A stretch of 64,000 nucleotides of DNA. Source: Myxococcales bacterium (GTDB taxonomy: Bacteria; Myxococcota_A; Bradymonadia; Bradymonadales; GCA-2716585). This document shows, one piece after another, positions 1 to 8,993 of the stretch. The stretch is from positions 1 to 64,000 of the forward strand of contig PBBL01000083.1 of the NCBI GenBank assembly GCA_002716585.1. The letters are read 5' to 3'. Both the position numbers and the translations under genes were made by a program. The notes below the pieces were generated by a model. That model ran no database searches, had not been told where the DNA came from, and saw only the letters and a program-made list of their open reading frames with translations. Numbering within the stretch: position 1 is the stretch's first letter; the number at the start of each line of letters is the position of its first letter.

Positions 1-334
1 CCTCGAAGTCCTTGAGCGCCTTGTAGAAGTCCTTCTCCTTCATCCACGCGATGCCCCGGTTCTCGTAGGCGGCGCTGTTCTTCGGGTCGAGCTTGATGGC
101 GGCGTCGTAGGTCCGGATCGCCTCGTCGAGGCGCCCCTGCTCCAGGAGGGCGTTGGCCTGGGCGTAGGAGCGCTGGGAGCGCGCCGTGGCGTCGGCGAGC
201 GCGCCCGCGCCGTCCGCGCCGGTCGCCCCGCGGCCTGTTCCGCAGGCGCTCAGGAGCGTCACCGCGGCGAGCAGCGCGGTGATCATGGCGAGCGTCATGG
301 GGTTGAAGCGGGTACGGGTGGTAGGATACGTCAT
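1..334 (-). CDS. TPR-repeat lipoprotein, 3' part cut by the window edge
   Basis: Reading the minus strand from an ATG at 334 gives a signal peptide ending in the lipobox LLSAC, a Gly/Ala-rich linker, and then a tetratricopeptide repeat of the form QANALLEQGRLDEAIRTYDA followed by the start of a second one (AAYENRGIAWMKEKDFYKA). The frame is open to the left edge, so the C terminus is missing. A GGAGG sits five bases before the ATG, which supports this start over the in-frame ATG at 298. TPR lipoproteins are protein-interaction scaffolds attached to the envelope; the partner cannot be told from the sequence. It is transcribed divergently from the lipoprotein at 549. Confidence 0.85.
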   Translation of the reverse strand, partial: MTYPTTRTRFNPMTLAMITALLAAVTLLSACGTGRGATGADGAGALADATARSQRSYAQANALLEQGRLDEAIRTYDAAIKLDPKNSAAYENRGIAWMKEKDFYKALKDFE

Positions 335-369
335 AGGGGCCTCCGGCCTGAACCCACGCCCTGGTGTGG

Positions 370-430
370 GTTGGAGTGATACGTCCAACGGGGCGGCGCC
401 GCTCCTGCGCGTCAACACGGACAGGTTGAC
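370..430. promoter_or_regulatory. two inverted repeats between divergent lipoprotein genes
   Basis: GTTGGA/TCCAAC (370-389) and GTCAAC/GTTGAC (411-430) are both 6-bp arms with an 8-base spacer, 41 bases apart centre to centre. The shared geometry in a divergent control region suggests paired binding sites of one dimeric regulator. Confidence 0.3.
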
Positions 431-548
431 GGGTGAGCCGCGACCAACCGCCGCCGGTGGGATTAGATGGGAGGCGGCCCGGATTTATTCACTGGGGCGC
501 AGACGCCGCCCGAGCCTGGATACGCAACCTGGAACACGAGGACCGACG

Positions 549-1004
549 ATGCGCCACAGTCACCACGTCAGCCGCGCCTGGCCCCTCCTGCTCGCCACCC
601 TCCTCGGCGCGGCGTGGCTGGCGCCGGGCTGCTACACCCCCGAGGAGATGCGGGCGAAGGCGGCGGCGATGCCCGACCCTCGCGAGGAGCAGGCGGGGAA
701 GCTGTGGACCGCGCTGGTCGAGGTGGCCGATGAGGAGAACTGGGAGGTCGAGATACAGCGCCGCGACGACCTCATCCTCACCGCGCTGCTGCCCGACGAG
801 AGCGACGCCCTGCGCAAGCGGGTCCGCTGCCTCATCTTCAAGACCCCCTACGCGGTGGGCCTGAACGTCACGATCAAGTTCGATCAGCGCGCCGCGGAGG
901 AGGGCTGGGTGCCCGCCAACTCCCCCGAACTCGCCGCCCGCGGCAAGGTCGAGGAGGAGGCGTTGGCGCGTCGGATCTATGGGCGCTGGCAGGCCGCGCA
1001 GTGA
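549..1004 (+). CDS. small lipoprotein of unknown function
   Basis: The product is 151 aa. It begins with a basic N terminus and a hydrophobic stretch ending in LAPGC, a plausible lipobox, so it is probably lipid-anchored. The mature part is hydrophilic, with no repeats or catalytic motif that I recognise. The frame is open further upstream, but the signal peptide and a GAGGA-type ribosome site just before 549 favour this ATG. The gene is divergent from the TPR lipoprotein and faces the DUF493 gene. No function is assigned. Confidence 0.7.
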   Translation: MRHSHHVSRAWPLLLATLLGAAWLAPGCYTPEEMRAKAAAMPDPREEQAGKLWTALVEVADEENWEVEIQRRDDLILTALLPDESDALRKRVRCLIFKTPYAVGLNVTIKFDQRAAEEGWVPANSPELAARGKVEEEALARRIYGRWQAAQ

Positions 1005-1050
1005 GCGCGCCCGGGCGCCTCGACCGTCGCGTCGATTGGGGGAGCCCCTG

Positions 1051-1344
1051 TCAGAGAATGTAGCGCAGCTCCTCCAGCGCCTTCAGACGGGCGAAGACCG
1101 CCTGGACGTCCTGGGGGGTCTGGGCGAGGAAGCTCAAGGTGACGCTGACGTGGTTGCCTCGGGAGCTGGCGCGCGTGGTGGTCGTCAGCGCGTCGGCTTC
1201 GGGTTGTTCGCCGAGCGCCTCCCGGGTGGCCTCCTCGACCGCCTCGACGAACGCGGGCTCGTTGGCGCCGATCGCCTTGACCACAAATCGGCAGGGGAAG
1301 GTGTGGACCGCTTCGAGCGATTCGGTGGATGGATGGTCCGCCAT
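1051..1344 (-). CDS. DUF493 family protein (YbeD-like)
   Basis: This 97-aa protein has the DUF493/YbeD pattern: a beta strand HTFPCRFVVKAIGANEP, a central helix, then a segment rich in hydroxyl residues (ALTTTTRASSRGNHVSVTLS) and a closing helix with the ending LEELRYIL. The fold is ACT-like. E. coli YbeD lies near lipoate genes, but no defined reaction is known for the family. The length is normal. It is a single gene here, convergent with the upstream lipoprotein. Confidence 0.8.
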   Translation of the reverse strand: MADHPSTESLEAVHTFPCRFVVKAIGANEPAFVEAVEEATREALGEQPEADALTTTTRASSRGNHVSVTLSFLAQTPQDVQAVFARLKALEELRYIL

Positions 1345-1699
1345 GTGACGATGCTCCTGGGTGTGTGCGTCCCACGCAGCTTGACTTCGGGGTCGAGGGC
1401 CAACCTCACGCGGCTCACCTCAATGTCCCAGCCTCGGCGGGGGGCTGTCAACATCTGGATCATCGGGTGCAAAGGCGGTATACGACACCTCGACCTGTTG
1501 GAGCGCGGTGCGGATGCACCTGAGACCGGCCCGGACGCATATATGGGATGCGCTGTGTTGACGATAACGGCCTCGCGCATAGGTTCATGAGGTCCGATGG
1601 TGTGACGGGGTGCGGTTTTCGACCCCTTCACGACACGGGCTGTCATGCCGAGAGGCTCGCGTATCCGGGCATCGACAACATGTTGAGGAGATGACGCGG
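1345..1699. other. intergenic region between DUF493 and the sigma factor
   Basis: About 355 bases without a credible gene separate two divergent genes. A perfect TTGACA on the minus strand (1446-1451) and a TTGACG on the plus strand (1558-1563) are possible -35 elements, but neither has a good -10 at 16-18 bases. A short inverted repeat ATGCGC/GCGCAT lies at 1548-1580. The control region of a heat-shock-type sigma factor may use a non-housekeeping promoter, which I could not identify. Confidence 0.4.
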
Positions 1700-2815
1700 A
1701 TGGCGCCCAAAGATACACAGACGGTCGATTCTGAGATATCAAATAAGGAGAGTATGATCAGCACATTTGAAGAGGATATGACACCGGAAGTGGTGAGCGG
1801 CCCCGAGGTTGGGCAATACATGGATGAGGACGACTTCGAGAACAGCGGGATGACCGTCATCGACGTCGAGGATGAGGGCGAGTCGCTCGTCGCCAAGGAG
1901 ACGAGCGACTGGCTCGACGGCCTGACGCCCGATGTCCCCCAGACCGAGCTGCCTGCGTCCGCCGATCCATTGACCCACTACCTCGCGCGGCTGCGCTACA
2001 TTGAGCCGCTGCCTGCGGATGAGCAACAGCGGCTCGCGGTGGAGTTCCGCGAGAATGACGATCTGCGCGCGGCGCAGCTGCTGATCCTCACCAACCTGCG
2101 CCTCGTGGTCAAGATCGCCCGCGAGTACCAGCGCCGGTGGGCCAACCTGCTCGACCTGATTCAGGAGGGCAACGTCGGCCTCTCCGAGGCGGTCAAGCGC
2201 TACGATCCATACCGGGGGGTCAAGTTCACCTCCTACGCGCAGTACTGGATCCGCGCGATGATCCTCAACTACCTCATGAACCACTTCCAGCCCGTCAAGA
2301 TCGGGTCGACCCGCGCCGGGCGGAAGCTGTTCTACAACCTCAAGAAGGCCCGCGAGCAGCTGCGCCGCGAGGGCTTCATGGCCACGCCCCAGGCGATCGC
2401 CGACATGCTCGGCGTCCCCGAGGCCGAGGTCGTCCGCGTGAGCGAGTACCTCGACGCGCCGCCGATCTCCATCGACGCCACCGCGCCCGGCCACGAGAAG
2501 ACCACCTACGGGGAGCTGCTCCCGGCCGACACCGACTCCCCCGAGGAGCGCGCCGCCGACGAGGAGGCCACCGCCCAGCTCCACGAGACCATCAAGGCGT
2601 TCGGCGACGGCCTCACCAAGGAGCGCGAGCGCTCCATCTGGTTCGATCGCATGATCGCCGAGGACCCCCGCTCCCTCGTTGAGCTGGGGAACCAGTACGG
2701 CGTCTCCAAAGAGCGCATCCGTCAGGTCGAGGCGCAGATCCGCAAGCGCTTCAAGCAGTTCCTCATCAGCCGTCACGGCGAGGATGTCCAGTTCGAGTTC
2801 ATCCAGGACACCTGA
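1700..2815 (+). CDS. rpoH: RNA polymerase sigma factor, sigma-32 (RpoH) type
   Basis: The product is about 371 aa. An acidic N-terminal extension of roughly 85 residues precedes the sigma-70 core. Region 2 reads NLRLVVKIAREYQRRWANLL followed by DLIQEGNVGLSEAVKRYDP and GVKFTSYAQYWIRAMI. Next comes KLFYNLKKAR, close to the KLFFNLRK box typical of RpoH, and region 4 ends with the helix-turn-helix GVSKERIRQVEAQIRKRF. The core therefore belongs to the alternative heat-shock group rather than to RpoD. The ATG at 1700 is preferred to the one at 1691 because GAGGAG lies nine bases before it. The acidic extension is unusual and could be regulatory. Other group 3 sigma factors remain possible. Confidence 0.85.
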   Translation: MAPKDTQTVDSEISNKESMISTFEEDMTPEVVSGPEVGQYMDEDDFENSGMTVIDVEDEGESLVAKETSDWLDGLTPDVPQTELPASADPLTHYLARLRYIEPLPADEQQRLAVEFRENDDLRAAQLLILTNLRLVVKIAREYQRRWANLLDLIQEGNVGLSEAVKRYDPYRGVKFTSYAQYWIRAMILNYLMNHFQPVKIGSTRAGRKLFYNLKKAREQLRREGFMATPQAIADMLGVPEAEVVRVSEYLDAPPISIDATAPGHEKTTYGELLPADTDSPEERAADEEATAQLHETIKAFGDGLTKERERSIWFDRMIAEDPRSLVELGNQYGVSKERIRQVEAQIRKRFKQFLISRHGEDVQFEFIQDT

Positions 2816-2819
2816 GCGC

Positions 2820-3545
2820 TCACCCCCCGATCGTCACCTCCCACACCTCCCGGGTCGCCTCGGCGACCGCCACGTCCAGCTCCTGCTGAGAGCCCCACCG
2901 CGTCCCCTCCAGGGTCATGGCGGGGATTCGTGCGTTGAGCGCCTCACTCAGCGGGCACGGGGAGAGCCGCAGCTTCGCCTCAGACACCCACTCCAGCCTG
3001 ACGTGGGAGCCGTCGGGCAGCCTCAGGGTGTCGTCCGCGAGCAGCCAGCGGGGGTGGCCCTCGCGCGAAGCCCCGGGAGGGGTCATGCAGATGTAGAGGG
3101 AGAGGAGGTCGAGCATCTTCAGCCAGGCGAGGTCGCGCTGGATCTGAGCGGGGTCGTGGGGGACACGCGGCGCGAGCGCGTCGCGCCGGGCGCGCTCGTC
3201 GGTCTGGAAGGGCTCGAGGCCGAGGGTGCCGCGGAAGGTGGTGTAGTGGAGGCTGACCAGGAGGCCAACGTAGGGGTGGATCGCCGCCAGCTCGTCGAGG
3301 CCCGCGGAGTAGAGGGCGAGCCGGTCGTCGCGAGGGTAGTCGATGAAGCTGTAGGGTTGCCCGGTGTCCGGGTTGAGCTGGGGGCGGGCGTCGTGCTGGA
3401 CCCAGGGGAGGTCATGGAGGGTGACGGCGAGCAGGAGGCTCAGGTCGAAGGGGGCGCCCCAGGCGTGGGCGAGTTCGCCGCAGAGGACGCCGTGGTCGTG
3501 TTGATGGATGAGGCGCAGGTGATCGGGGGCGTGTTGGATGAGCAT
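2820..3545 (-). CDS. DUF3891 family protein
   Basis: The product is 241 aa. It has the features of DUF3891: an N-terminal QHDHGVLCGELA segment, then LLLAVTLHDLPW and SLHYTTF, with conserved His and Asp residues that resemble a degenerate HD-type phosphohydrolase arrangement. The reaction is unknown. It lies 21 bases downstream of the pentapeptide repeat gene on the same strand, so the two are probably co-transcribed. No clear ribosome site precedes the ATG. Confidence 0.75.
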   Translation of the reverse strand: MLIQHAPDHLRLIHQHDHGVLCGELAHAWGAPFDLSLLLAVTLHDLPWVQHDARPQLNPDTGQPYSFIDYPRDDRLALYSAGLDELAAIHPYVGLLVSLHYTTFRGTLGLEPFQTDERARRDALAPRVPHDPAQIQRDLAWLKMLDLLSLYICMTPPGASREGHPRWLLADDTLRLPDGSHVRLEWVSEAKLRLSPCPLSEALNARIPAMTLEGTRWGSQQELDVAVAEATREVWEVTIGG

Positions 3546-3566
3546 CGCGAGGTGGGCCGGGGTCTC

Positions 3567-4787
3567 CTACCGGTCGGTGTAGTTGGGGGTGCCGCGGGTG
3601 GTGCCCATGGCGTCGCGAAACTCCTCAGGGAAGGTCGCCTCATCGACCTCGGCGAGGCTGAAGAAGGCGTTGATGTAGTGGCTGCCCGAGAAGTTGGCGC
3701 CGCGGAGCACGCTCTGCCGCATGTTGGTGTCTTCAAAGAGGGCGCCCTGGAAGACACAGGCGGCGAGCACGGCGTAGCCGAGGTTGGCGCGGGTGAGGTT
3801 GGTCTCGGCGAGGTTGGCGCCGGTGAGGTTGGCGCGTTCGAGGAGGGTGGACTCGAGGTTGGCGCCGGTGAGGTCGGCGCCTTCGAGGTTGGCCTCGGGG
3901 AGGCGAGCGTCTTCGAGGTTGGTCCCTTTGAGGTTGGCGCCCTTGAGGCTGACGCCGGAGAAGCCAAAGGAGGAGGTCATCTGGGCGCCTTCGAGGTTGG
4001 TGTTCTCCATGTTGATGGAGCCCATCTGAACCTCCTGGAGGTTGACGCCGCGACAGTCGGCGCCAGCGAGGTTGGCGCCTTCGAGGTTGGCCTTGCGCAG
4101 GCGCGCGCCCTGGAGGCGTGCGCCCGACATGTCGGCGCCAGCGAGGTTGGCGAAGACGAGGTTGGCCTCGGAGAGGTCGGCCTCGGTGAGGCGGATCCCG
4201 GGGGCCTTGACGCGGTTCCAGACGGTCTTCTTGAAGCTGGCGCCGGAGGCGTCGATGTTGGCGCCGCGGGCGCGCGAGAGGGTGGCGAGGTCGGCGGTGA
4301 CCTTCTTGAGGGAGGCCTCGGCGAGGAAGGCGGCCTGGAGGTCAACCCCGGTGAGGCTGGCGCCGTCGAGGGTGGCGCTGGTGAGGTCGGCGCCCATCAT
4401 GCGGCAGCTGCTCAGGGTGGCCTTCTTGAGTGAGGCGCTGCGCAGGTCGGCGTTCTGGAAGTTGGTGCCGCGGGCGTTGAGGCCGTCGAGGTTGGCGTTC
4501 TGGAGGAGCGCGTCCTGGGCGTCGCTGTTCTGGAGGCTGACCCCCTTGAGGTTGCAACCGGAGAGGTTGGCCAGCTCAAGGCGGGTGTTGTCGAGCTTGG
4601 CCTTACGCAGATCGAGCCCTTCGAGGTTGATGCCCCGCAGGTCGCGGCTGTTGTAGATCTCCTGAACCCGGTGGAAGCCTTTGAGGTGCTTCTCCCAGTC
4701 AGGCTCTCCAGCGACCAGCGCCTTGACGACCGCCTCGTGACACTCCGGACCGTTCTCGTGGTGAATCCACCTCAGTTTGACGTCCAT
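3567..4787 (-). CDS. pentapeptide repeat protein
   Basis: This 406-aa protein starts with about 45 non-repeat residues ([20 protein letters not shown]) and then runs in A(D/N)LxG-type pentapeptides to about residue 375, for example [19 protein letters not shown]. Such tandem repeats fold as a right-handed quadrilateral beta helix. Known members include DNA-mimic gyrase protectors, but most have no known role. AAGGAGG lies three bases before the ATG. The repeats give long repetitive shadow frames on both strands here. A DUF3891 gene follows in the same transcript. Confidence 0.9.
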   Translation of the reverse strand: MDVKLRWIHHENGPECHEAVVKALVAGEPDWEKHLKGFHRVQEIYNSRDLRGINLEGLDLRKAKLDNTRLELANLSGCNLKGVSLQNSDAQDALLQNANLDGLNARGTNFQNADLRSASLKKATLSSCRMMGADLTSATLDGASLTGVDLQAAFLAEASLKKVTADLATLSRARGANIDASGASFKKTVWNRVKAPGIRLTEADLSEANLVFANLAGADMSGARLQGARLRKANLEGANLAGADCRGVNLQEVQMGSINMENTNLEGAQMTSSFGFSGVSLKGANLKGTNLEDARLPEANLEGADLTGANLESTLLERANLTGANLAETNLTRANLGYAVLAACVFQGALFEDTNMRQSVLRGANFSGSHYINAFFSLAEVDEATFPEEFRDAMGTTRGTPNYTDR

Positions 4788-4943
4788 GCTCCTCCTTTCC
4801 GGCGGCGGTGCACGATCCCTCCTGCGCTGGTGAGATCTGGGGTCGCTTGGAAGCGGCCACAGGTCACCTCAGTCCTCAGGTTCCTTCACATCGTGCCAGG
4901 GAACAACAACCACTACTGTGGCCAGTTATCGCCTGAATTGGGC

Positions 4944-4966
4944 CTGAGCGCAAGCGTCGCGCTCAG
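4944..4966 (-). terminator. hairpin at the end of the PECR-like reductase gene
   Basis: CTGAGCGC and GCGCTCAG form a perfect 8-bp stem around a 7-base loop, overlapping the stop codon of the reductase gene. There is no T run. It is terminator-like and may also protect the mRNA end. Confidence 0.45.
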
Positions 4967-5853
4967 TCCTCGTCGCGTTGAAACAGCTCGGGCACGTCTG
5001 TGGCGAGGTGAAAGCCATTCCACGGCTTATTTTTGTTGTGCTCCAACATGGGCACGAGGAGCGCCTTGTGCAGCGAGGCGCCCCCATCGACCTTGATGGT
5101 CTCACCGGTGATGAAGGCGGCGGCGGGGCTGAGCAGGAAGGCCACGGCGGTGGACACCTCGCTCTCGGTGCCGATGCGCCCGGAGGGGTTCCGGGGCATC
5201 AGCTCGGCGGCGGCCTGCTGGACCGCCTCGGGGTAGGTGCTCAAGCCGCTCGACAGGATGAAGCCCGGGGCGACGGCGTTGACCCGCACGCCAGACGGCG
5301 CCCACTCGATGGAGAGGGTCTTGGTCAGGTTGACGACCCCGGCGCGGGCGGCGCCCGTGTGGGCCATCCCCGGGAAGCCGTTCCACATGTCGGCGACGAC
5401 GCTCACGATCGCGCCCCCGTGGCGCGAGAGGGCGTGCTTGAACGCCGCCTGGGACACGAACCACGTCCCGTTGAGGTTGGTGTCCACGACCGCGCGCCAC
5501 CCGCGCGGGCGGATCATCGCCGCTGGGGAGGCGAACTGCCCCCCGGCGTTGTTGACCACCGCGTCCAGGCGGCCGTGCTTCGCGACGAGCCCGGCGATCG
5601 CCGCGTCCACCGCCTCCTCATCGCGTATGTCGAGCGGCAGCGTGTCGGCGGCGCCCCCCGCCTCGGCGATCTCGGTCGCCGTCGCCTCCAGCGGCTCGGT
5701 GCGCCGCCCGGAGAGGACGACCGTCGCACCGAGCGACGCCAGCTCATGAGCGATGCAGCGCCCGATGCCCGTCCCGCCGCCCGTCACGAGGATCACCTGC
5801 TCGGCGAACAGATCGTCTCTGAAGATGCTCCTGAATCCCATCGGTGTGTCCAC
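4963..5853 (-). CDS. SDR oxidoreductase, trans-2-enoyl-CoA reductase (PECR)-like
   Basis: The product is 296 aa. A Rossmann motif TGGGTGIGR lies at about residues 24-32 and NNAGG near residue 100. In place of the usual YxxxK active site it has MAHTGAARAGVVNLTK. The same replacement is typical of peroxisomal trans-2-enoyl-CoA reductases and their bacterial relatives, so this is likely an NADPH-dependent enoyl-CoA or 2,4-dienoyl-CoA type reductase in fatty-acid metabolism. The start is a GTG with GGGAGG seven to eight bases upstream; an in-frame ATG at 5841 is an alternative. The gene is divergent from endonuclease V. Confidence 0.8.
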   Translation of the reverse strand: MDTPMGFRSIFRDDLFAEQVILVTGGGTGIGRCIAHELASLGATVVLSGRRTEPLEATATEIAEAGGAADTLPLDIRDEEAVDAAIAGLVAKHGRLDAVVNNAGGQFASPAAMIRPRGWRAVVDTNLNGTWFVSQAAFKHALSRHGGAIVSVVADMWNGFPGMAHTGAARAGVVNLTKTLSIEWAPSGVRVNAVAPGFILSSGLSTYPEAVQQAAAELMPRNPSGRIGTESEVSTAVAFLLSPAAAFITGETIKVDGGASLHKALLVPMLEHNKNKPWNGFHLATDVPELFQRDED

Positions 5854-6050
5854 GCCCTCGCCTCCCGGTTGTGTGTTGCCGCCAGCAACCTATCCCAACC
5901 CGGGGCGTGTCGTCCATCGCGGCGGCTTGACCTCCGCAGATTCGTGGTCAGCTTTACCCCCGGCTCACGCCTGCCACCTGACATCGCCCTGTGGACCACC
6001 TCCGGCACAACCCCGTCTTCACCCGGGCGCCTGACACGACGAGCACCTCC

Positions 6051-6743
6051 ATGGACATCGCCCGTGATCTGCACATCCCGCTGGACGCCGAAGCGGCGTT
6101 CCAACGCCAACGTGAGCTGGCCCGCGAGCTGGATCTCTCCTCGCCGACCCGCCCGCCGCGCCTGATCGGCGCGGCGGACGTCGCCTACGCCAAGGACGGC
6201 TCCGACGAGGCGTACGCCGCCGTCGTCGTCCTGGAGCGCGACACGCTCCGCGTCATCGATCGCGCCGACTGGGTCGGCCCGCCCGCGTTTGACTACCTCC
6301 CCGGCCTCTTCGCGCTGCGCGAGGCCGCCACCCTGGTCGAGGCGTTCAAGAAGTTGAGCACCCGGCCCGACGTGGTCCTCATCGACGGCCACGGGATCGC
6401 CCACCCACGCCGCTTCGGGCTCGCCTGCCAGCTCGGCCTGACGTTCGGGGTCCCCACCGTGGGCTGCGCCAAGAAGCGCCTCTGCGGCAAGGCGGAGCCC
6501 CTGGGGCCGCTGCACGGCTCCAGGGCGCGCGTCCTCGACAAGGGCGAGACGATCGGCTACGCACTTCGTACCCAGGACGGGATCAAGCCAGTCTGGGTCT
6601 CGCCTGGCAACGGCTACGATCACGCCTCCGCGGTGGACCTGATCATGTCGGTCCGCGGCGAGTACCGGATCCCCGAGCCCCTCCGCCAGGCGCACAACGC
6701 CTCGGTTGAGCTGCGCGCGGCGGCGGTCGAGGCGAACGGGTGA
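6051..6743 (+). CDS. nfi: endonuclease V
   Basis: The product is 230 aa, the usual family size. It shows the family blocks in order: LIGAADVAYAKDG (metal-binding Asp), YLPGLFALREA, DVVLIDGHGIAHPRRFGLAC, VPTVGCAKKRLCG and PVWVSPGNGYDHASA. Endonuclease V nicks DNA one base 3' of deoxyinosine and starts repair of deaminated adenine. The frame extends upstream to 5991, but the ATG at 6051 (MDIARDLHIPLDAEAAFQRQ) matches the normal N terminus. It is transcribed towards the sugar transferase. Confidence 0.92.
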   Translation: MDIARDLHIPLDAEAAFQRQRELARELDLSSPTRPPRLIGAADVAYAKDGSDEAYAAVVVLERDTLRVIDRADWVGPPAFDYLPGLFALREAATLVEAFKKLSTRPDVVLIDGHGIAHPRRFGLACQLGLTFGVPTVGCAKKRLCGKAEPLGPLHGSRARVLDKGETIGYALRTQDGIKPVWVSPGNGYDHASAVDLIMSVRGEYRIPEPLRQAHNASVELRAAAVEANG

Positions 6744-6832
6744 GCTTTGTTGTTTTTTTTGTGTGTGTTTTGCGTGTTTGTTGATCCAGGTCGAACGGTT
6801 TTCGGCCTGCGCCATCAAGGAGGTCGCTCGTT

Positions 6833-7450
6833 ATGGCCGTCAGCCCCCTCTACGCGCCCTTCAAGCGCGGCATGGACATCGCCGGTGCGCTCACGATCGG
6901 AGTGGCCGGGTGGCCGCTGATGCTGGGCGCCGCCGCCGCGGTGCGCGTCAGCATGGGCAGCCCGGTCCTGTTCACGCAGGAGCGCGCGGGGCGCGACGGC
7001 GCCTCGTTCCGGATCTACAAGTTCAGGACCATGCGCGAGGCGTTTGACGCGTCCGGGCAGCCGCTTCCCGACGCCGAACGGATCACGCGGGTGGGGCACT
7101 TCCTGCGCAAGACGTCGCTCGACGAGCTGCCTCAGTTCCTCAACGTCTTGCGGGGGGAGATGAGCCTGATCGGCCCGCGGCCGCTCCCGGTGCGCTACCT
7201 GGGGCGCTACACCCCCGAGCAGGCCCGGCGGCACGAGGTGCGGCCGGGCATCACCGGGTGGGCGCAGGTGCAGGGCCGCTCCTCGGTCGCCTGGGAGAGC
7301 AAGTTCCAGTACGACGTGTGGTACGTCGATCACGTCTCGCTTCTGACCGACGTCAAGATCCTCGCCATGACGGTCTTCAAGGTCGCCGGAGGGAGCGACA
7401 CGTTCGGCGTCGGCAACGAGGAGTTCATGGGGACACAGGCGACGCTCTGA
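6833..7450 (+). CDS. bacterial sugar transferase (polyprenyl-phosphate phosphoglycosyl transferase)
   Basis: This 205-aa protein is a small monotopic phosphoglycosyl transferase of the PglC/WcaJ-core type. It has one N-terminal hydrophobic re-entrant segment, then GSPVLFTQERAGRDG, RIYKFRTM, the catalytic DELPQ motif with LIGPRPLP, and RPGITGWAQVQGR. It would move a sugar phosphate from a UDP-sugar to undecaprenyl phosphate at the inner membrane, the first step of making an exopolysaccharide or O-antigen unit. AAGGAGGT lies eight bases before the ATG. No other glycan genes are adjacent. The leader just upstream has a run of eight T and a GT-rich stretch. Confidence 0.9.
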   Translation: MAVSPLYAPFKRGMDIAGALTIGVAGWPLMLGAAAAVRVSMGSPVLFTQERAGRDGASFRIYKFRTMREAFDASGQPLPDAERITRVGHFLRKTSLDELPQFLNVLRGEMSLIGPRPLPVRYLGRYTPEQARRHEVRPGITGWAQVQGRSSVAWESKFQYDVWYVDHVSLLTDVKILAMTVFKVAGGSDTFGVGNEEFMGTQATL

Positions 7451-7454
7451 CGCG

Positions 7455-8987
7455 TCAGCTCGGCGCGCGCTCGTGGCGGATGGTCGTGATCGCGCGCAGC
7501 GGGACGACCCGGCGCAGCTCGTCCAGGGTCGTGATCCCGGCGCGGACCTTCTCCAGGCCGTCATCGACCATGGTCTTGAACCCTTTGCGGAGCGCCTGCT
7601 TCAGCACCACGCTCCGGCCGACCCCCTGGCTGATCAGCTCCTGAAGCTCCTGATCGACGTAGAGCAGCTCAAACAGCCCGATCCGCCCCTGGTAGCCGGT
7701 CCCGTAGCACCGCTCACACCCAACCGCTTGAAACACCTGCACCCCATCGAGCAGGGGGCCGAACAGGTGCTCCTCCTCCTCGGTGGGGTGGGCGGGCTGT
7801 GAGCAGAGCGGGCAGAGGGCGCGGACGAGGCGCTGCCCGATGACCGCCAGCAGCGTGCCCGCGACGTCGCGGTCGTCGAGCCCGAGGCCGCGCAGGCGCA
7901 TGACCGCGCCGACGGCGTCGCTGGTGTGGAGCGTCCCCAGCACGACGTGCCCGGTCGCCGAGGCCATGATCGCGGTCTGCCCGGTGGGGCGATCCCGGAT
8001 CTCGCCGACCAGCAACACGTCCGGATCCTGACGCAGCATGGCGCGGAGCAGGTCGTCGAGCCCCATCTGCTGGGACAGCTGCTTCTGGTTGATCTTTGGG
8101 ATGTAGTACTCGATCGGGTCCTCGGCCGTGATGATCTTGCGCTGGCCGTCGTTGATGTGCGCCAGCGCGGCGTAGAGGGTGGTGGTCTTGCCCGAGCCGG
8201 TCGGCCCGGTCACCAGCACCAGCCCCTCGGGGTTGGTGAGGATCTGGGTGAAGACCTCCTGCTGCTCGGGGCCCATCCCGAGCATGTCCACGCCGACCAG
8301 CCCGATGTCCGAGTCCAACACCCGGAGGACCACGTCCTCGCCGCGGACGCTCGGCAGGACGCTGGCGCGGAAGTCGATGGTGCGACGCGCGCCCTGCTCG
8401 ATGAACGTGACGCTGAACCGGCCGTCCTGGGGGCGGCGCCGCTCGGTGATGTCCATCTCGGCGAGGATCTTGATGCGGTTGACCACCTCGGTCACGTTGT
8501 CGGGGTTGAGGTGGGTGAACACCTGGTGCAGGATCCCGTCGAGCCGGAACCGCAGATCGACGTCATCGAGGTAGCTCTCGATGTGGATGTCCGAGGCGCG
8601 GCGCGCGACCGCCTCGGCGAGGATCCGATCGAGGTGCGCTGGCGCGCCCTGGGGCGGCGCGGTCTGCCCACGGACCTGCGCGACGTTTACGCTGTACGCG
8701 CACTCCTTGCGGGTCGAGAACCCGATCTGGATCGCCTTGTTGATCTCGTAGACGTTCAGGCGCACGGGTTCGATCGGGCGATGCAGCAGCGCCGAGATGC
8801 GCTGGACGAGCAGCTGCGCCGTCGTGTCGAGCATGCCCACGGTGACTGGCGTGGCCGGATCTGAGGCGAGCGTCCCGAGGATGACGACGCGGTTGCGCTG
8901 ACAGAACGCCAGCGGGAGCTTGCGAATGGCCGCGGGGTCCAGCTCAAACTGGCTCAGCTCGGCGAAGGCGTTGATCAGGTCGGCCAT
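7455..8987 (-). CDS. GspE/PilB-family secretion ATPase
   Basis: The product is 510 aa. The N-terminal MshEN/T2SSE-N-like domain spans about residues 1-110. The ATPase core holds Walker A GPTGSGKTTT at 261-270, DPIEYYIP, VGEIRDRPTGQTA and the His box GTLHTSDAVGAV. Two CxxC pairs (CPLCS and CERCY) form the zinc-binding insertion. These ATPases power pseudopilus assembly for type II secretion or type IV pilus extension. No other pilus or secretion genes are nearby, so the system served cannot be chosen. It is convergent with the sugar transferase. Confidence 0.9.
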   Translation of the reverse strand: MADLINAFAELSQFELDPAAIRKLPLAFCQRNRVVILGTLASDPATPVTVGMLDTTAQLLVQRISALLHRPIEPVRLNVYEINKAIQIGFSTRKECAYSVNVAQVRGQTAPPQGAPAHLDRILAEAVARRASDIHIESYLDDVDLRFRLDGILHQVFTHLNPDNVTEVVNRIKILAEMDITERRRPQDGRFSVTFIEQGARRTIDFRASVLPSVRGEDVVLRVLDSDIGLVGVDMLGMGPEQQEVFTQILTNPEGLVLVTGPTGSGKTTTLYAALAHINDGQRKIITAEDPIEYYIPKINQKQLSQQMGLDDLLRAMLRQDPDVLLVGEIRDRPTGQTAIMASATGHVVLGTLHTSDAVGAVMRLRGLGLDDRDVAGTLLAVIGQRLVRALCPLCSQPAHPTEEEEHLFGPLLDGVQVFQAVGCERCYGTGYQGRIGLFELLYVDQELQELISQGVGRSVVLKQALRKGFKTMVDDGLEKVRAGITTLDELRRVVPLRAITTIRHERAPS

Positions 8988-8993
8988 GGTTCT

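Noticed and set aside
1558-1586. A sigma-70 promoter for the sigma factor gene starting at TTGACG
   Set aside because: The sequence 17 bases downstream (AGGTTC) does not resemble a -10.
2679-4433. A 584-residue plus-strand frame with GEVGAFEVG-like repeats
   Set aside because: It is the antisense shadow of the pentapeptide repeats on the minus strand.
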